Source: DASZQL01 sp964391865
GTDB lineage: Bacteria > Planctomycetota > Phycisphaerae > Phycisphaerales > UBA1924
Assembly (NCBI GenBank): GCA_964391865.1
Contig: CAYMNQ010000001.1
Location: 62,001-126,000, forward strand
Direction of reading: 5' to 3'
DNA: 64,000 nucleotides
Both the position numbers and the translations under genes were made by a program. Under the pieces are notes generated by a model, which saw only the letters and a list, made by a program, of their open reading frames with translations, did not search any database and was not told the DNA's origin. Below are positions 15,490 to 27,905 of this stretch, piece by piece; position 1 is the first letter of the stretch, and each line of letters opens with the position of its first letter.

Positions 15490-16584
15490 TCATCCAAGCG
15501 TGTGTGCAGAGCGACTCCTTGCCACCGACCGGACGATCCATCCGATCGTCCCGAGCCCGATGACGGCGAACGTCAGGAAGATGACGAGGCCGGCGACAGT
15601 CCCGACACGCGCATGGCGAGCAAAGACAGCCTCGGTACCGACGATAGAAAGTCTCGCAACTTCGCGTGCCACCAATGAACCGGTCCAGAACACAAGTGTT
15701 CCAGCACCTACAGCCGAGAGCAAAACCCCGTTGGTCCCCGCGCGGACCGCGATCGCACCCCAGCCGATGACGGCGGTGACTGCGCCCGCCGCCCCAACGA
15801 CAATCCACCCAGACACGGTTCGCCCGGCGGAGTCCGCGACCACAGGTCCCGACAGGACCGGCCAGGACGCGATCGCCGCGATAAGCATCGAGATCACGCC
15901 GAGCACCGCCGCGGGCCGCACCGCCTCCGATGCCGAGGTGTGATCAACGCCTGAAGCACCCGCTCGCAGTTGCCACGCAAGCAGGAGACAGGTGGTTGGG
16001 AGCGCTGAGACGATCCAGAAGCCCAGACGCGGCAGGATCGCCGGGGTCGTATAGACCATCGCTCCGGACTCGAACTGACTGGGCCATGCATCACGGTTCA
16101 GTGAAAGCAAGTGGTTCTCCACCCACGACCATCCAACGAACAGGACGCACGCCATGACAAGCGCAGCCACGACACCTTGGAGCGCGGTCTTGCCCTCGAT
16201 GCGGTGGGCCTTGAGGAGATAGAGCAGGTAGAACGCCACGATCAGCACCGGCAGGATCGCCATCCAGCGGTGAAACGAGAGCAAGTTGGCGGTGTAGAAC
16301 TCCTGCTGGTAAAGAATCTGCACGAACAGCAGCGGCGCGATGCCCGCCGTGATTGCCGCTGAGAGGGCGAAAGGCATCCAGTCCTTGAGAATCGTGGTGA
16401 CCGCCGACCAAGCGGAGCGCGTGCTCTTGCTGCCAAGCATCCCGCGAATCCCCGCAACACCGAGCATGATCGAACCCGCAAGCACGTACGACATGAACAC
16501 GACGTGCAGCAGCAGCGTCACGACGTAAAGAACGGCGTACCACGCAGTCGGGGCGGGCAGATTGAAGGGGAAGATCTGGTCCAT
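15490..16584 (-). CDS. bd-type oxidase subunit II-like membrane protein
   Basis: 364 aa with about nine hydrophobic helices. It begins 24 nt after the subunit I gene on the same strand. Helix content, size and position fit subunit II of the cytochrome bd superfamily, but the sequence is far from E. coli CydB. Features include LHVVFMSYVLAGSIML near residue 30 and VQILYQQEFYTANLLSFHRWM near residue 105. In the family, subunit II supports the haem-bearing subunit I in the inner membrane. Confidence 0.7.
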   Translation of the reverse strand: MDQIFPFNLPAPTAWYAVLYVVTLLLHVVFMSYVLAGSIMLGVAGIRGMLGSKSTRSAWSAVTTILKDWMPFALSAAITAGIAPLLFVQILYQQEFYTANLLSFHRWMAILPVLIVAFYLLYLLKAHRIEGKTALQGVVAALVMACVLFVGWSWVENHLLSLNRDAWPSQFESGAMVYTTPAILPRLGFWIVSALPTTCLLLAWQLRAGASGVDHTSASEAVRPAAVLGVISMLIAAIASWPVLSGPVVADSAGRTVSGWIVVGAAGAVTAVIGWGAIAVRAGTNGVLLSAVGAGTLVFWTGSLVAREVARLSIVGTEAVFARHARVGTVAGLVIFLTFAVIGLGTIGWIVRSVARSRSAHTLG

Positions 16585-16608
16585 GGGTGGCTCCGCGGAA
16601 AGAGCAAC

Positions 16609-18066
16609 TTAGCGAGAGCCTGCCGGAGCGCCGTTGACCGCTGAGTGCTGCTGCGGCTTGGCCACGGATGCGGGCCGCGTGCCGGCCTCATCGAGCCAGG
16701 CCCCAATCTGCGCGAGCACGCGCGGATCAACCGGTTCATCGACGGACGGCGGGCGTCGGGCTGATTCCCAGCGCACGTATCGCACAAGGGCCTCCAACTC
16801 CGTGGGCGACCCCGCGAACGGCGGCATGAATCCCTTGGTGAGCTGCAGCTTCGCGACATTCATCCGCTGCTGATCGATCGACCACGAGCCCATGAGGTGC
16901 GTGAGGCCATTGACGCCGCTGACCGTGTGGCACACGGCGCACTGGTTCCGGAACGTGAGTGCGCCGAGCTTGAGTTGCTCGCTCGGAAAGGCCGCCGCGT
17001 CGCGGAGCGGGAAGGGATCATTGGTCGTGCAGCCAACCTCGCGAAGATGCGCGACCTGATCGGGTGTGATCGAATTGCTGTAGAGCACGTCGCGGATGGT
17101 GTAGGGCTTGCGGACACCCTCTCGGACGAACTCGCCGCCCGCAGAAGCGCCGAAAGCCAGCGCGAGCAGCAGTGTCGCGGTTGCCCCGTTGATATAGAGC
17201 TTCTGCCGCCACAGACCCACGACGATATACCCGCCGATGAGCACGCTCGCACCGACGGCGATGTTCATGAAAAGCGTCATCGCGACACTCCCGCCCATCA
17301 CCCACGCGCGGCTGTCCTCGGGCATCGCCCCGAGGAACCACACGCCAAAGACGGGCATCGCGACGATGGGCAGCATGAATCGCGCCGTGCGGTTGATGAG
17401 CCGCGTGCGATCACCCCGCGAGACATCGGGCATGGTGTTGACGATGACCGCCGCGACGAGCCCGGCGATGACCATGCAGGCGATCGTGCGATAGAACAGG
17501 CTGGGCCAGAACGTCGCATTGAAGAAGCCGTCCCAGATACTCCCCGACCTCACCCACTCTCCCGGCGTCAGTTGCCACGACAGAATCCCGTTGATCCAGA
17601 AGAGCGAGCCCCACCCAGCGATGCTGTAGATGACCAGCAGGGCCAGCCGCGTACGGTCGGGGAGCAATCTGCCATAGCGATAGAAGGCGTACCCGGCGAT
17701 CACCTCGACCCAGAAGAAGATCCATTCGGTCGCCCACACCCAGTGAAAGACATCGACCATCTTGCCGATCGTGCCCGGCGAGATCTGGATGCTGGTGAAC
17801 CACATCCCGACGCCCGTAAGCGCGCCGGTGACGAACGAGACGAGCACGAGATACTTGAAGTACGAGTCGAGGACCCGCCTGGCCGTTGGTTCCCTGCCGG
17901 TCATCGCGAGCCATTGGAAATAGGCCATGAGCATGCCGCCGCCGATGGCGAACTGCGCGAGGAAGACGTGGAAGATACCCAGCCCGCCGATGACCATGCC
18001 CTTCATGGCGGGCCCGAAGTCGTTGATCGGGTATGAAAAGAGGCTCGAAGCAATCGGATCAGTCAT
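16609..18066 (-). CDS. bd-type oxidase subunit I fused to cytochrome c domain
   Basis: 485 aa. Residues 1-310 form a CydA-like helical bundle with GLGIFHVFLAQFAIGGG (His33, candidate haem ligand) and FHWVWATEWIFFWVEV (His108, Glu114, Glu121). The C-terminus is a c-type cytochrome: CAVCH at residues 376-380 and a likely axial Met in GFMPPF (Met414). The long quinol-binding loop of E. coli CydA is not evident. This resembles the cytochrome c-bearing branch of the bd superfamily rather than a classical quinol oxidase. ATG at 18066 has GGAG 6 nt upstream; the frame is open to 18474 but that part crosses repeats X and Y. Confidence 0.82.
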   Translation of the reverse strand: MTDPIASSLFSYPINDFGPAMKGMVIGGLGIFHVFLAQFAIGGGMLMAYFQWLAMTGREPTARRVLDSYFKYLVLVSFVTGALTGVGMWFTSIQISPGTIGKMVDVFHWVWATEWIFFWVEVIAGYAFYRYGRLLPDRTRLALLVIYSIAGWGSLFWINGILSWQLTPGEWVRSGSIWDGFFNATFWPSLFYRTIACMVIAGLVAAVIVNTMPDVSRGDRTRLINRTARFMLPIVAMPVFGVWFLGAMPEDSRAWVMGGSVAMTLFMNIAVGASVLIGGYIVVGLWRQKLYINGATATLLLALAFGASAGGEFVREGVRKPYTIRDVLYSNSITPDQVAHLREVGCTTNDPFPLRDAAAFPSEQLKLGALTFRNQCAVCHTVSGVNGLTHLMGSWSIDQQRMNVAKLQLTKGFMPPFAGSPTELEALVRYVRWESARRPPSVDEPVDPRVLAQIGAWLDEAGTRPASVAKPQQHSAVNGAPAGSR

Positions 18067-18177
18067 GGCGCGCTCCAGCACGAGCAGCCTCACCGCGGCA
18101 CATCGGCGAACGTGGATCGGCTGCTTCCGGCATGGTAGAGGCTGCAGCGGACAAACGGGTTCCCAATCAACGCAACC

Positions 18178-18256
18178 GGCAGGTGGCGTGGTGCCTTCTC
18201 CGCGCGGCATGCTCCCGCTTTGACGAGCAAGTCTTACAACCCCAAGCGGCCACCCG
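18178..18256. repeat. Module Y, copy 3
   Basis: Begins GGCAGGTGGC like the other Y copies and ends AACCCCAAGCGGCCACCC. The middle carries CATGCTCCCGCTTTG, nearly the same as CATGCTTCCGCTTTG in the kdsB insertion at 54471. Confidence 0.6.
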
Positions 18257-18305
18257 GATCCCCCGCCGACCGACAAACTCTCGCCCTTCCCCCGCGCGCT
18301 CCTCG

Positions 18306-18585
18306 CAAGTCCCCACTTCTGCGCGCGCCGGTGACATCCGCGCCCCTCCCCGAAACAAAATTCTCGCCCCACGCACAATTCCAATACTCCCGCCCAATCC
18401 CGCCCATCGAGCCCGTCACGACCAACGAACTCCCGCCCGCAAGTCACCAAATCTGCGCGCGCCGGTGACGCCAACCGGGTAGTACGGAGGGACCGCTCGC
18501 GGGTCCCGCCCTCACGCCACTTCCCGCGGGACCATCGGCTGCAGACGACCCCGCGCGACCGTGGCCTGAGCGTTCATGTCGGTCG
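18306..18585. repeat. Non-coding repeat X, copy 2
   Basis: Second copy of X. It contains an internal direct repeat: a 31-nt unit at 18305-18335 recurs with few changes at 18439-18469 (offset 134 nt), both ending GCGCGCGCCGGTGAC. Followed directly by a GAAA-capped hairpin. Confidence 0.8.
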
Positions 18586-18633
18586 CCCGGCGAAAGCCGG
18601 GCCACACCTCACGACGCCCGCCGGCGGGTTTTC
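18585..18633 (+). terminator. Two hairpins after repeat X2
   Basis: GCCCGGC-GAAA-GCCGGGC (18585-18602), then a palindrome CCCGCCGGCGGG followed by TTTTCTT. Orientation suits transcripts running rightward out of X2. Whether X is transcribed is unknown. Confidence 0.3.
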
Positions 18634-18747
18634 TTCCGAAGTTCACCGTTCGCAATTGACCGAGTCCGAAACACGCACCGCACGCCGCCACTCATCACAG
18701 CCCGGCCGATGGCCCGCTCGGGGAAGCAACACGCCGCGCGCCGAGCA

Positions 18748-22767
<4,020 letters not shown>

Positions 22768-22837
22768 GGGCGTGATCGACCTCCATGTCAGCCGCCCACG
22801 CACGTACCTATCGGCGTGAACGGTCGCGAGCGCTCGA

Positions 22838-22881
22838 CGAGCGACGTGCAGGACCGTCCGTGGTCGGGTCTGCGTCGCTCG
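22838..22881. other. Long imperfect stem-loop upstream of smc
   Basis: CGAGCGAC (22838-22845) pairs with GTCGCTCG (22874-22881). Inner helices GCAG/CTGC and GACC/GGTC follow. It lies between the FlgI-like gene and smc on the minus strand and may be a terminator of the former or a leader element of smc. Confidence 0.45.
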
Positions 22882-23017
22882 ATGTCGGCCGGTCGTTCCA
22901 CGACCCGGGCCGGCGGCGAACCTCGCCGCACGAACAACACTGTACCGCGCAGTCGGCGGAACGCCAGATTCCACAGGAAAATTCGCGGGTGCCAGGGCGC
23001 GGGATTCCCCGTCGCCA

Positions 23018-24997
23018 TCACGGGATGTCGCGCGACCCGGCGCCGCCGCTGCTCGGTTTCTTCGTGCCCGTCCCCTCGGGGGCCGCGGGCTGCGAGGGCA
23101 ACGGGACCACATAATTCCGGCGCGGGCGGGTGGGCTCCGTCGCGGGGGTGGAACCGGCGGGCGGCGTCGCTTCCGGGCGGTCGCGCGAGCCAACCGAATC
23201 CGCCGGCGGCGGCACGGTTGGGGCTTCGGTGTCCATGTCGTCGAGGACATCCTCCGGTGCCGTCTCGGGGCGGTCGAGACCCGCTTCGGTCTGGGCCGAG
23301 CGGATGATCTCAAGCGCGAGGCGATCGGTCTCGGGGACGAACACGCCCGGCACGGCGCCGGCGCGGACCACCTCGAACAGCGCCCCAACGATCTCTGAGT
23401 AGCTGAAGTTCAAGCCGGGCTGTGGCTCTTCGGGCGACGGCTTGTGGGCCATGTACTCGATGAACTCGGGCAGCCCGGGGCGAACGGGGTTGGTCGTGGC
23501 GCGGCCGGTTTTGTAGTCGCGGTAGAAGACGTTGATCATGTCGCTGGAGGACTGGGCGGAGAGCATGAGCCGGTCGCTCCACGCGCTGACGAAGACCGGG
23601 CGTTCGATCTGCGGGTTCGTGCCGAAGACGGCGATGCGCGGCTCCCGCTGCAGCGTCGCGTAGACCATCGGCTCGGACGACGGCACGATGTGCATGGTGA
23701 ACTTGCCGGCGACCCGGCGTGTGTCGATGAACGAGTCCGCCCGTTCGACGAGCGCTTCGTACGCCGCGATCCGCGCGTCGATCTCGGGCGAGTTCAGCTG
23801 ATCGCGCAGGAACCGGTTGACGGCGGGGTCGGGGGGCAGCCCGCCCATCAACTGGAACGCGTCGACGCGCGTGGCGGGCGGGCCATTCATCGCGAGGTCT
23901 TCGAGATGCGCGCGAGCGCCGGAATCGCCCAGGCGCGCGCCGGCTTGGATGGCGGCGAGCCGGGGGACCGACTCAGGGAACGCGTACATCTCGCGCACAA
24001 AGGGGATCGCAACAGGGCCGAGCGCCTGAAGGCACCACGAGAGGTTGTTCGCGAGTTCCGGCTCTTCCTTCAGCGCGCGTGTATAGCGCAACGCCCACTC
24101 GCGCGGGAGCTGCTGGTCGATGCGCGTATGGCGCAGCAGTTCCATGAAGTCGATGGTGTTGTCGGCGTACTCGGTGGGGATGGAAATCTCGACCAGTTCG
24201 TCGTTCACACCGCGGGCGGTCGGGCGTTTGCTCGACCCGCGCGGGAAGCGCGAGTTGATGGCTTCGGCGACGGCCCGGGCGCGGCTGTGCGACGCGTTGT
24301 CGAGCACAAGCGAGAGCGGGATCGGCTCGATCACCTCGCCGCCGTTGAGCACGCGCCCCTGCGTTTTGATGACCGTGCCATCGCTGTCGGCGGCGGGGTC
24401 GGCGAAGGGGTTGATGAACAGTTCGCCGCGACCTTCGGCGAGGTGCTTCACGACCGGCATGGCCGGGCGCACCAGTCCGCGGAACAGCTTGGTCGTGAAG
24501 AGCCGCCCGCCCTCGAGGCTCGTCGTCGAGGTGCCGGGGAGCGATTCGATGAGGAGGTCGAACTTCGAGCCGACCGGCGAGCCGGGCTTGATCACCGCGC
24601 GCACCAGCACGACGGCGTTGTTGGGGTCCGAGATCATGTCTTCGGGCGAGATGTCCGAAAGCGCGCCTACGCCCTGACCGACGCCCTGCAGTGTCATCTC
24701 GCGCTCGAGCACCGAGCGGATCGCGAGCGGGACATCGCGCGAGCCTGTGCCGCTCAGACCCACCACCACGCCGTAGCCGGAGACGAGCACCGGCTCGAGC
24801 CCGCGGAAGGTGCATTCCGCGCCGATCGTGTTCCGCAGCACTTGCGGCACGTCGCGCGTGATGACCTCTTTCGGACGCTCGGCGGCGAGAGGCGCTTCGC
24901 GCGTGGTGTCGCACCCGCCGAGCAAAAGAGCAAGGGCGGCGATCGCGGCGGCGCGGGATATGAATCGAAGAGCGTTCGCGGCGGGAATTGTCGGCAC
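23018..24997 (-). CDS. FlgI-like (P-ring) domain lipoprotein
   Basis: 659 aa. A lipoprotein signal ends in LALLLGGC, so Cys near residue 28 is probably lipidated. An N-terminal region (about 45-250) resembles the flagellar P-ring protein FlgI: LVSGYGVVVGLSGTGSRD, PNNAVVLVRAVIKPGSPVGSKFD, LEGGRLFTTKL. The middle (about 300-450) looks like HEAT-type helical repeats, and the C-terminus is a Pro/Thr-rich tail. GTG at 24997 is preferred since it gives a standard lipoprotein signal. No other flagellar genes are in the window and the protein is nearly twice the length of FlgI, so it probably has another envelope role. Confidence 0.75.
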   Translation of the reverse strand: MPTIPAANALRFISRAAAIAALALLLGGCDTTREAPLAAERPKEVITRDVPQVLRNTIGAECTFRGLEPVLVSGYGVVVGLSGTGSRDVPLAIRSVLEREMTLQGVGQGVGALSDISPEDMISDPNNAVVLVRAVIKPGSPVGSKFDLLIESLPGTSTTSLEGGRLFTTKLFRGLVRPAMPVVKHLAEGRGELFINPFADPAADSDGTVIKTQGRVLNGGEVIEPIPLSLVLDNASHSRARAVAEAINSRFPRGSSKRPTARGVNDELVEISIPTEYADNTIDFMELLRHTRIDQQLPREWALRYTRALKEEPELANNLSWCLQALGPVAIPFVREMYAFPESVPRLAAIQAGARLGDSGARAHLEDLAMNGPPATRVDAFQLMGGLPPDPAVNRFLRDQLNSPEIDARIAAYEALVERADSFIDTRRVAGKFTMHIVPSSEPMVYATLQREPRIAVFGTNPQIERPVFVSAWSDRLMLSAQSSSDMINVFYRDYKTGRATTNPVRPGLPEFIEYMAHKPSPEEPQPGLNFSYSEIVGALFEVVRAGAVPGVFVPETDRLALEIIRSAQTEAGLDRPETAPEDVLDDMDTEAPTVPPPADSVGSRDRPEATPPAGSTPATEPTRPRRNYVVPLPSQPAAPEGTGTKKPSSGGAGSRDIP

Positions 24998-25245
24998 GAG
25001 AAGGGTTCCAAAGAGCCACCGCTCGGCCCGATCGGACAGCCGACGGGCGCGGCCCGGCATTGTACGAGGGGACGACGGTTCCCCATCGGGGAGTTGGACG
25101 TCTGAAGCCGGATGCGGTTCGGCGTACCGCTTCCTGCCGGACTGAATTGAGAGCCGTGCCCGATGCTCAGCTCGGGCACGATTTGGGGTCGACGACACGA
25201 AGTCAAGGCCGAGCCGAGCCTCGGCCATGCCACCCCGGCCGGTGT
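24998..25245. other. Spacer between elbB and the FlgI-like gene
   Basis: About 250 bp. It contains a perfect stem GTGCCCGA / TCGGGCAC (25156-25179, 8-nt loop) and a GCCGAG/CTCGGC palindrome near 25211. No gene seen. Confidence 0.45.
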
Positions 25246-25932
25246 TCAGCGGGCCTTTGCGGTCGCCCCGGCGCGTTCGAGGACTTGTTCGACCATGTCG
25301 CCGATGCCGTCGAACACGGCGTGGACCGGGGCGTCGTACATGTACGCCGGGGCGGTGACGAGGTTGTTCTTCTCGTCGGCGTATGCCTCGGTCACGGGCT
25401 TCACCACATTGCGTGACCCCATCGCGGCGATGGCGCTGGCGGCGCCTTCGTCGTTGCCGATCGTGACGCTGGCGCCAGGCCCGCCGGCTTTCGTGCCGAG
25501 GACTTTCGCGGCGATCACCGGTGCGATGCAGCACATGCCGACGGGCTTGCCCGCGGCGTGAAATTCCTTGACCACGCGCTCGGCGTCGGGGTTCACGGCG
25601 CAGTCAGCGCCCTTGGTGGCGAAGGTGCAGAGGTTCTTCGCCGCGCCGAAACCGCCGGGGAATATGACGGCGTCGTAATCGCGCGCGTGGAGCTTGGCGA
25701 GCGGCGCGATCTTGCCGCGCGCGATGCGGGCGGACTCGACGAGCACGTTGCGCTGCTCGCTCGCCGGCTGCCCGGTGAGGTGGTTGACGACGTGCATCTG
25801 CTCGACATCGGGCGCGAAGCAGTCGTATTTCGCGCCGACGCGGCTGAGGTGGATGAGGACGCTGACGGCTTCGTGGATTTCGGAGCCGTCAAAGACTCCG
25901 CAACCGGAGAGGACGACGGCGATGTTGGGCAT
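25246..25932 (-). CDS. elbB: ElbB-like glyoxalase (DJ-1/PfpI superfamily)
   Basis: 228 aa, full length for the ElbB family (isoprenoid biosynthesis glyoxalase ElbB, reported glyoxalase III-type activity in E. coli). Conserved features: VVLSGCGVFDGSEIHEAV at the N-terminus, DYDAVIFPGGFGAAKNL, and the nucleophile elbow GMCCIAPVIAAK with the candidate catalytic Cys. The C-terminal TAPAYMYDAPVHAVFDGIGDMV is also typical. Cytoplasmic. The ATG at 25932 has GGAG about 10 nt upstream; a 32-bp palindromic repeat lies just 5'. Confidence 0.88.
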   Translation of the reverse strand: MPNIAVVLSGCGVFDGSEIHEAVSVLIHLSRVGAKYDCFAPDVEQMHVVNHLTGQPASEQRNVLVESARIARGKIAPLAKLHARDYDAVIFPGGFGAAKNLCTFATKGADCAVNPDAERVVKEFHAAGKPVGMCCIAPVIAAKVLGTKAGGPGASVTIGNDEGAASAIAAMGSRNVVKPVTEAYADEKNNLVTAPAYMYDAPVHAVFDGIGDMVEQVLERAGATAKAR

Positions 25933-25963
25933 GGGGGGATACTCCGAGAGCGAAAAGGATCGA

Positions 25964-25995
25964 GTGCCGTGGAACGGCGCTTCGCCGATCCACGC
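25964..25995. repeat. 32-bp palindromic repeat, copy 2 (upstream of elbB)
   Basis: Exact copy of the element at 8952-8983. Here it is intergenic, 32 nt before the elbB start codon. Confidence 0.8.
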
Positions 25996-26136
25996 TTGTT
26001 CTGATCTTGCTGATTTTCTCAGGTTTTTCGAGCTCGGGCAAGCGCCGAGATGGCGTGCAAACACAGGGAGATGAGGCAGGAGCGTGCATCGCCCAGAGCG
26101 GCGTTGCACGGCACCCGGAACGTATGGCTCGCGCCG

Positions 26137-27015
26137 CTACGGCCAGTAGATGAGTTTGTAGTCGTCGGTCTCGACGGCTTGCGGGATGACTTTCAAGTAC
26201 TCGGCGTGGCCGTCCATGAACGCGGCCATTCCAAGTCCGATCCCGCCGTGGTCGCCGGGACGTGTGACGCCGTAGCCGTAGGCGATGATGTCGAAGACTT
26301 GGTCGTGCATCCAGACGAATTTGGCAGGGATCGACTGCGCAGCGCGAGGGAACATGCGGCGGGCCTTCACCCAGTGGAGCTGTTGCGCCATCGTGCCCGA
26401 CGGGTATGTGCCGCGAGCTTGCTCGCGTCGCCGACTCTCACCCCACCACCGCGTATTTTGGTGGTAAGAGGTGCCGACGTCGTCATAGCTGGTGATCGAG
26501 GTATCGAGGACGGTGGTCGGGCTCCATGCGGTGCGCTGGTACGTGCCCGCATCGGAGGGACAGCGGTAGATCGGTAGCTCTTTGCGCTTGCCGCCCGGCG
26601 GATCGGCCATGTCGTCTTCAGGGTAGAGCCAACGATTGAGCGGACGCTCGGCGATGGTGTGGAAGCTGCGCCCTGCAGCGTAAGTCTGCCAGAATGTGGC
26701 GGTCGTCTTTCCGCCGTAGGCAAAGGAATCGAAGACCAGATTGCCGCTTCCGGGAAAGACATACGCCGGCACGACCGGCCAGAGCGTGTCGTTGTCGTTG
26801 CCGTAGGTGTGTGCCGCCTGCGTGAGTTGGCGGATGTTGCTCTTGCATTGGATCAGCCGGCCCGACTCGCGGGCCTTGCCGAGCGCTGGGAGCAGGATGC
26901 CGATGAGGATCGCGAGCACCGCGACCACCACCAGCAGCTCAATCAACGTAAACCCGCACGCGCGGTCGGCGCGGCGGGGCGGCTCGCTTCGTGTTGGCTT
27001 GACCGGACACGTCAT
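26137..27015 (-). CDS. Prepilin-like protein with H-x9-DG motif
   Basis: 292 aa. A type IV prepilin N-terminus (ACGFTLIELLVVVAVLAIL, cleavage after Gly at about residue 21) is followed by a globular domain and the C-terminal signature HGGIGLGMAAFMDGHAEYL, the H-x9-DG motif seen in the large planctomycete/Lentisphaera pseudopilin families. These proteins are exported and processed by prepilin peptidase; their role is poorly known. ATG at 27015 has GGAGAAGG just upstream. It follows the zinc-ribbon membrane protein gene on the same strand. Confidence 0.88.
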   Translation of the reverse strand: MTCPVKPTRSEPPRRADRACGFTLIELLVVVAVLAILIGILLPALGKARESGRLIQCKSNIRQLTQAAHTYGNDNDTLWPVVPAYVFPGSGNLVFDSFAYGGKTTATFWQTYAAGRSFHTIAERPLNRWLYPEDDMADPPGGKRKELPIYRCPSDAGTYQRTAWSPTTVLDTSITSYDDVGTSYHQNTRWWGESRRREQARGTYPSGTMAQQLHWVKARRMFPRAAQSIPAKFVWMHDQVFDIIAYGYGVTRPGDHGGIGLGMAAFMDGHAEYLKVIPQAVETDDYKLIYWP

Positions 27016-27136
27016 GCCTTCTCCGAACAGTACCCGCGCCGGTGGGGCGCGACCAGTCAAATCCATCGCATGGTTGGCGACGCGCCACCCATGCCACCCT
27101 GGGACACCGATGCACCCAACCATTCTTGAGGGCTTG

Positions 27137-27676
27137 CTATTCCTGCGGCCACAGTTCAGGGCCGATGTGGGCGACGACGGGGCCTTTGGAGTTCTCGGGC
27201 TGCAAGCGGTTGGCTCGCCAAGCGGCTCCGCACTGGGGACAAACGACGCAGCCGTCGGCGGCGGGCTTCTGATAGCGGATGTCTTCTCCGCAGGAGGGGC
27301 AGTGCCCGGTTCGGGCGATGTGGTCGGCGAGCGTGCGGTGCCGCAGGAGCCGGTTGAGCTTGCCGGCAAACCACGCGATGAACCAGAGCGAGAGGACGTA
27401 CGCGGTCATCATGACGGCGGCGCCAAGCGGGCCGGCGAGCCCGACGGAGCCGAGGGGCGGGAGCGCGCCGAAGCCGCCCGTGAGCATGATGATGCCGAGG
27501 AGCCAGCCGATGAGGACGAGCGCGATGCCGGGGATGCGCTGAGAGTCGAGTACGGCTTGGCGGGCCTCGCCGCGGATCGAACGGACCGGCTCGTTGGGGA
27601 CGAAGGCGGCGCGGTACACCCGGAAGAGCGGGACGCGCTTGCGGCGGTCGTCGGTGGTGCGGATGGAGAGGGGCAT
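27137..27676 (-). CDS. Membrane protein with zinc ribbon
   Basis: 179 aa with two hydrophobic helices (about residues 47-70 and 80-105) and a C-terminal zinc ribbon, CPSCGED...CPQCGAAW (two CxxC knuckles about 20 residues apart). No known family could be named. The start ATG at 27676 is directly preceded by a GC-rich heptamer repeat and has no ribosome binding site. It is divergent from the methionine aminopeptidase gene. Confidence 0.6.
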   Translation of the reverse strand: MPLSIRTTDDRRKRVPLFRVYRAAFVPNEPVRSIRGEARQAVLDSQRIPGIALVLIGWLLGIIMLTGGFGALPPLGSVGLAGPLGAAVMMTAYVLSLWFIAWFAGKLNRLLRHRTLADHIARTGHCPSCGEDIRYQKPAADGCVVCPQCGAAWRANRLQPENSKGPVVAHIGPELWPQE

Positions 27677-27684
27677 GGCTTGGG

Positions 27685-27726
27685 GCGGGGTGCGGCTTGC
27701 GGGGTGCGGGGTGCGGGGTGCGGAAA
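27685..27726. repeat. Heptamer repeat GCGGGGT/GCGGCTT (6 units)
   Basis: Six perfect-length 7-bp units end 9 nt before the start of the minus-strand membrane gene. The same units in reverse complement (ACCCCGC, AAGCCGC) appear inside rluD (39544-39571) and the 58489 gene. Confidence 0.8.
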
Positions 27727-27891
27727 GAGAAGACAGAGAGCGGAAGAGTAGGTCGAGGAGAGAGGGGAGGAACTGTAGACGCTCGCTTACGCTTCGGGTC
27801 TCGCTTTTTCGAGTCGGCTCATTCGGAAGGAGACGCGGCGCGTGGCGTGCTTGCTGGCGCGCGGGGCTCGTCACATTTTCTCTCTGTTCGC

Positions 27892-27897
27892 TAGGAT
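27892..27897 (+). promoter_or_regulatory. -10 box of map (leaderless geometry)
   Basis: TAGGAT ends 8 nt before the ATG at 27906. No Shine-Dalgarno present. Confidence 0.45.
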
Positions 27898-27905
27898 TCC
27901 GGCTC

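Larger units (their letters stand above)
18067..18747. other. Non-coding region with Y3, X2 and hairpins
   Basis: 681 bp between the oxidase operon and smc, without a credible gene. It holds module Y copy 3, repeat X copy 2, a GCCCGGC-GAAA-GCCGGGC stem-loop at 18585-18602 and a palindrome followed by TTTT near 18616-18632. Confidence 0.6.

Noticed and set aside
14949..15563. 204-codon plus-strand frame across the gap before the oxidase genes
   Set aside because: No domain, Arg/Pro-rich, overlaps the SnoaL-like gene's promoter and the oxidase gene end; probably non-coding.
18067..18474. N-terminal extension of oxidase subunit I
   Set aside because: It would run through repeats X and Y; the ATG at 18066 has a GGAG site and begins the conserved CydA-like sequence.
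22768..23388. N-terminal extension of SMC
   Set aside because: Low-complexity Arg/Pro sequence overlapping the FlgI-like gene; SMC homology starts exactly at MRLSKLTLSGFKSFA.
23018..24997. Evidence for a flagellar gene cluster
   Set aside because: Only a FlgI-like domain in a longer lipoprotein is present; no other flagellar gene is nearby.
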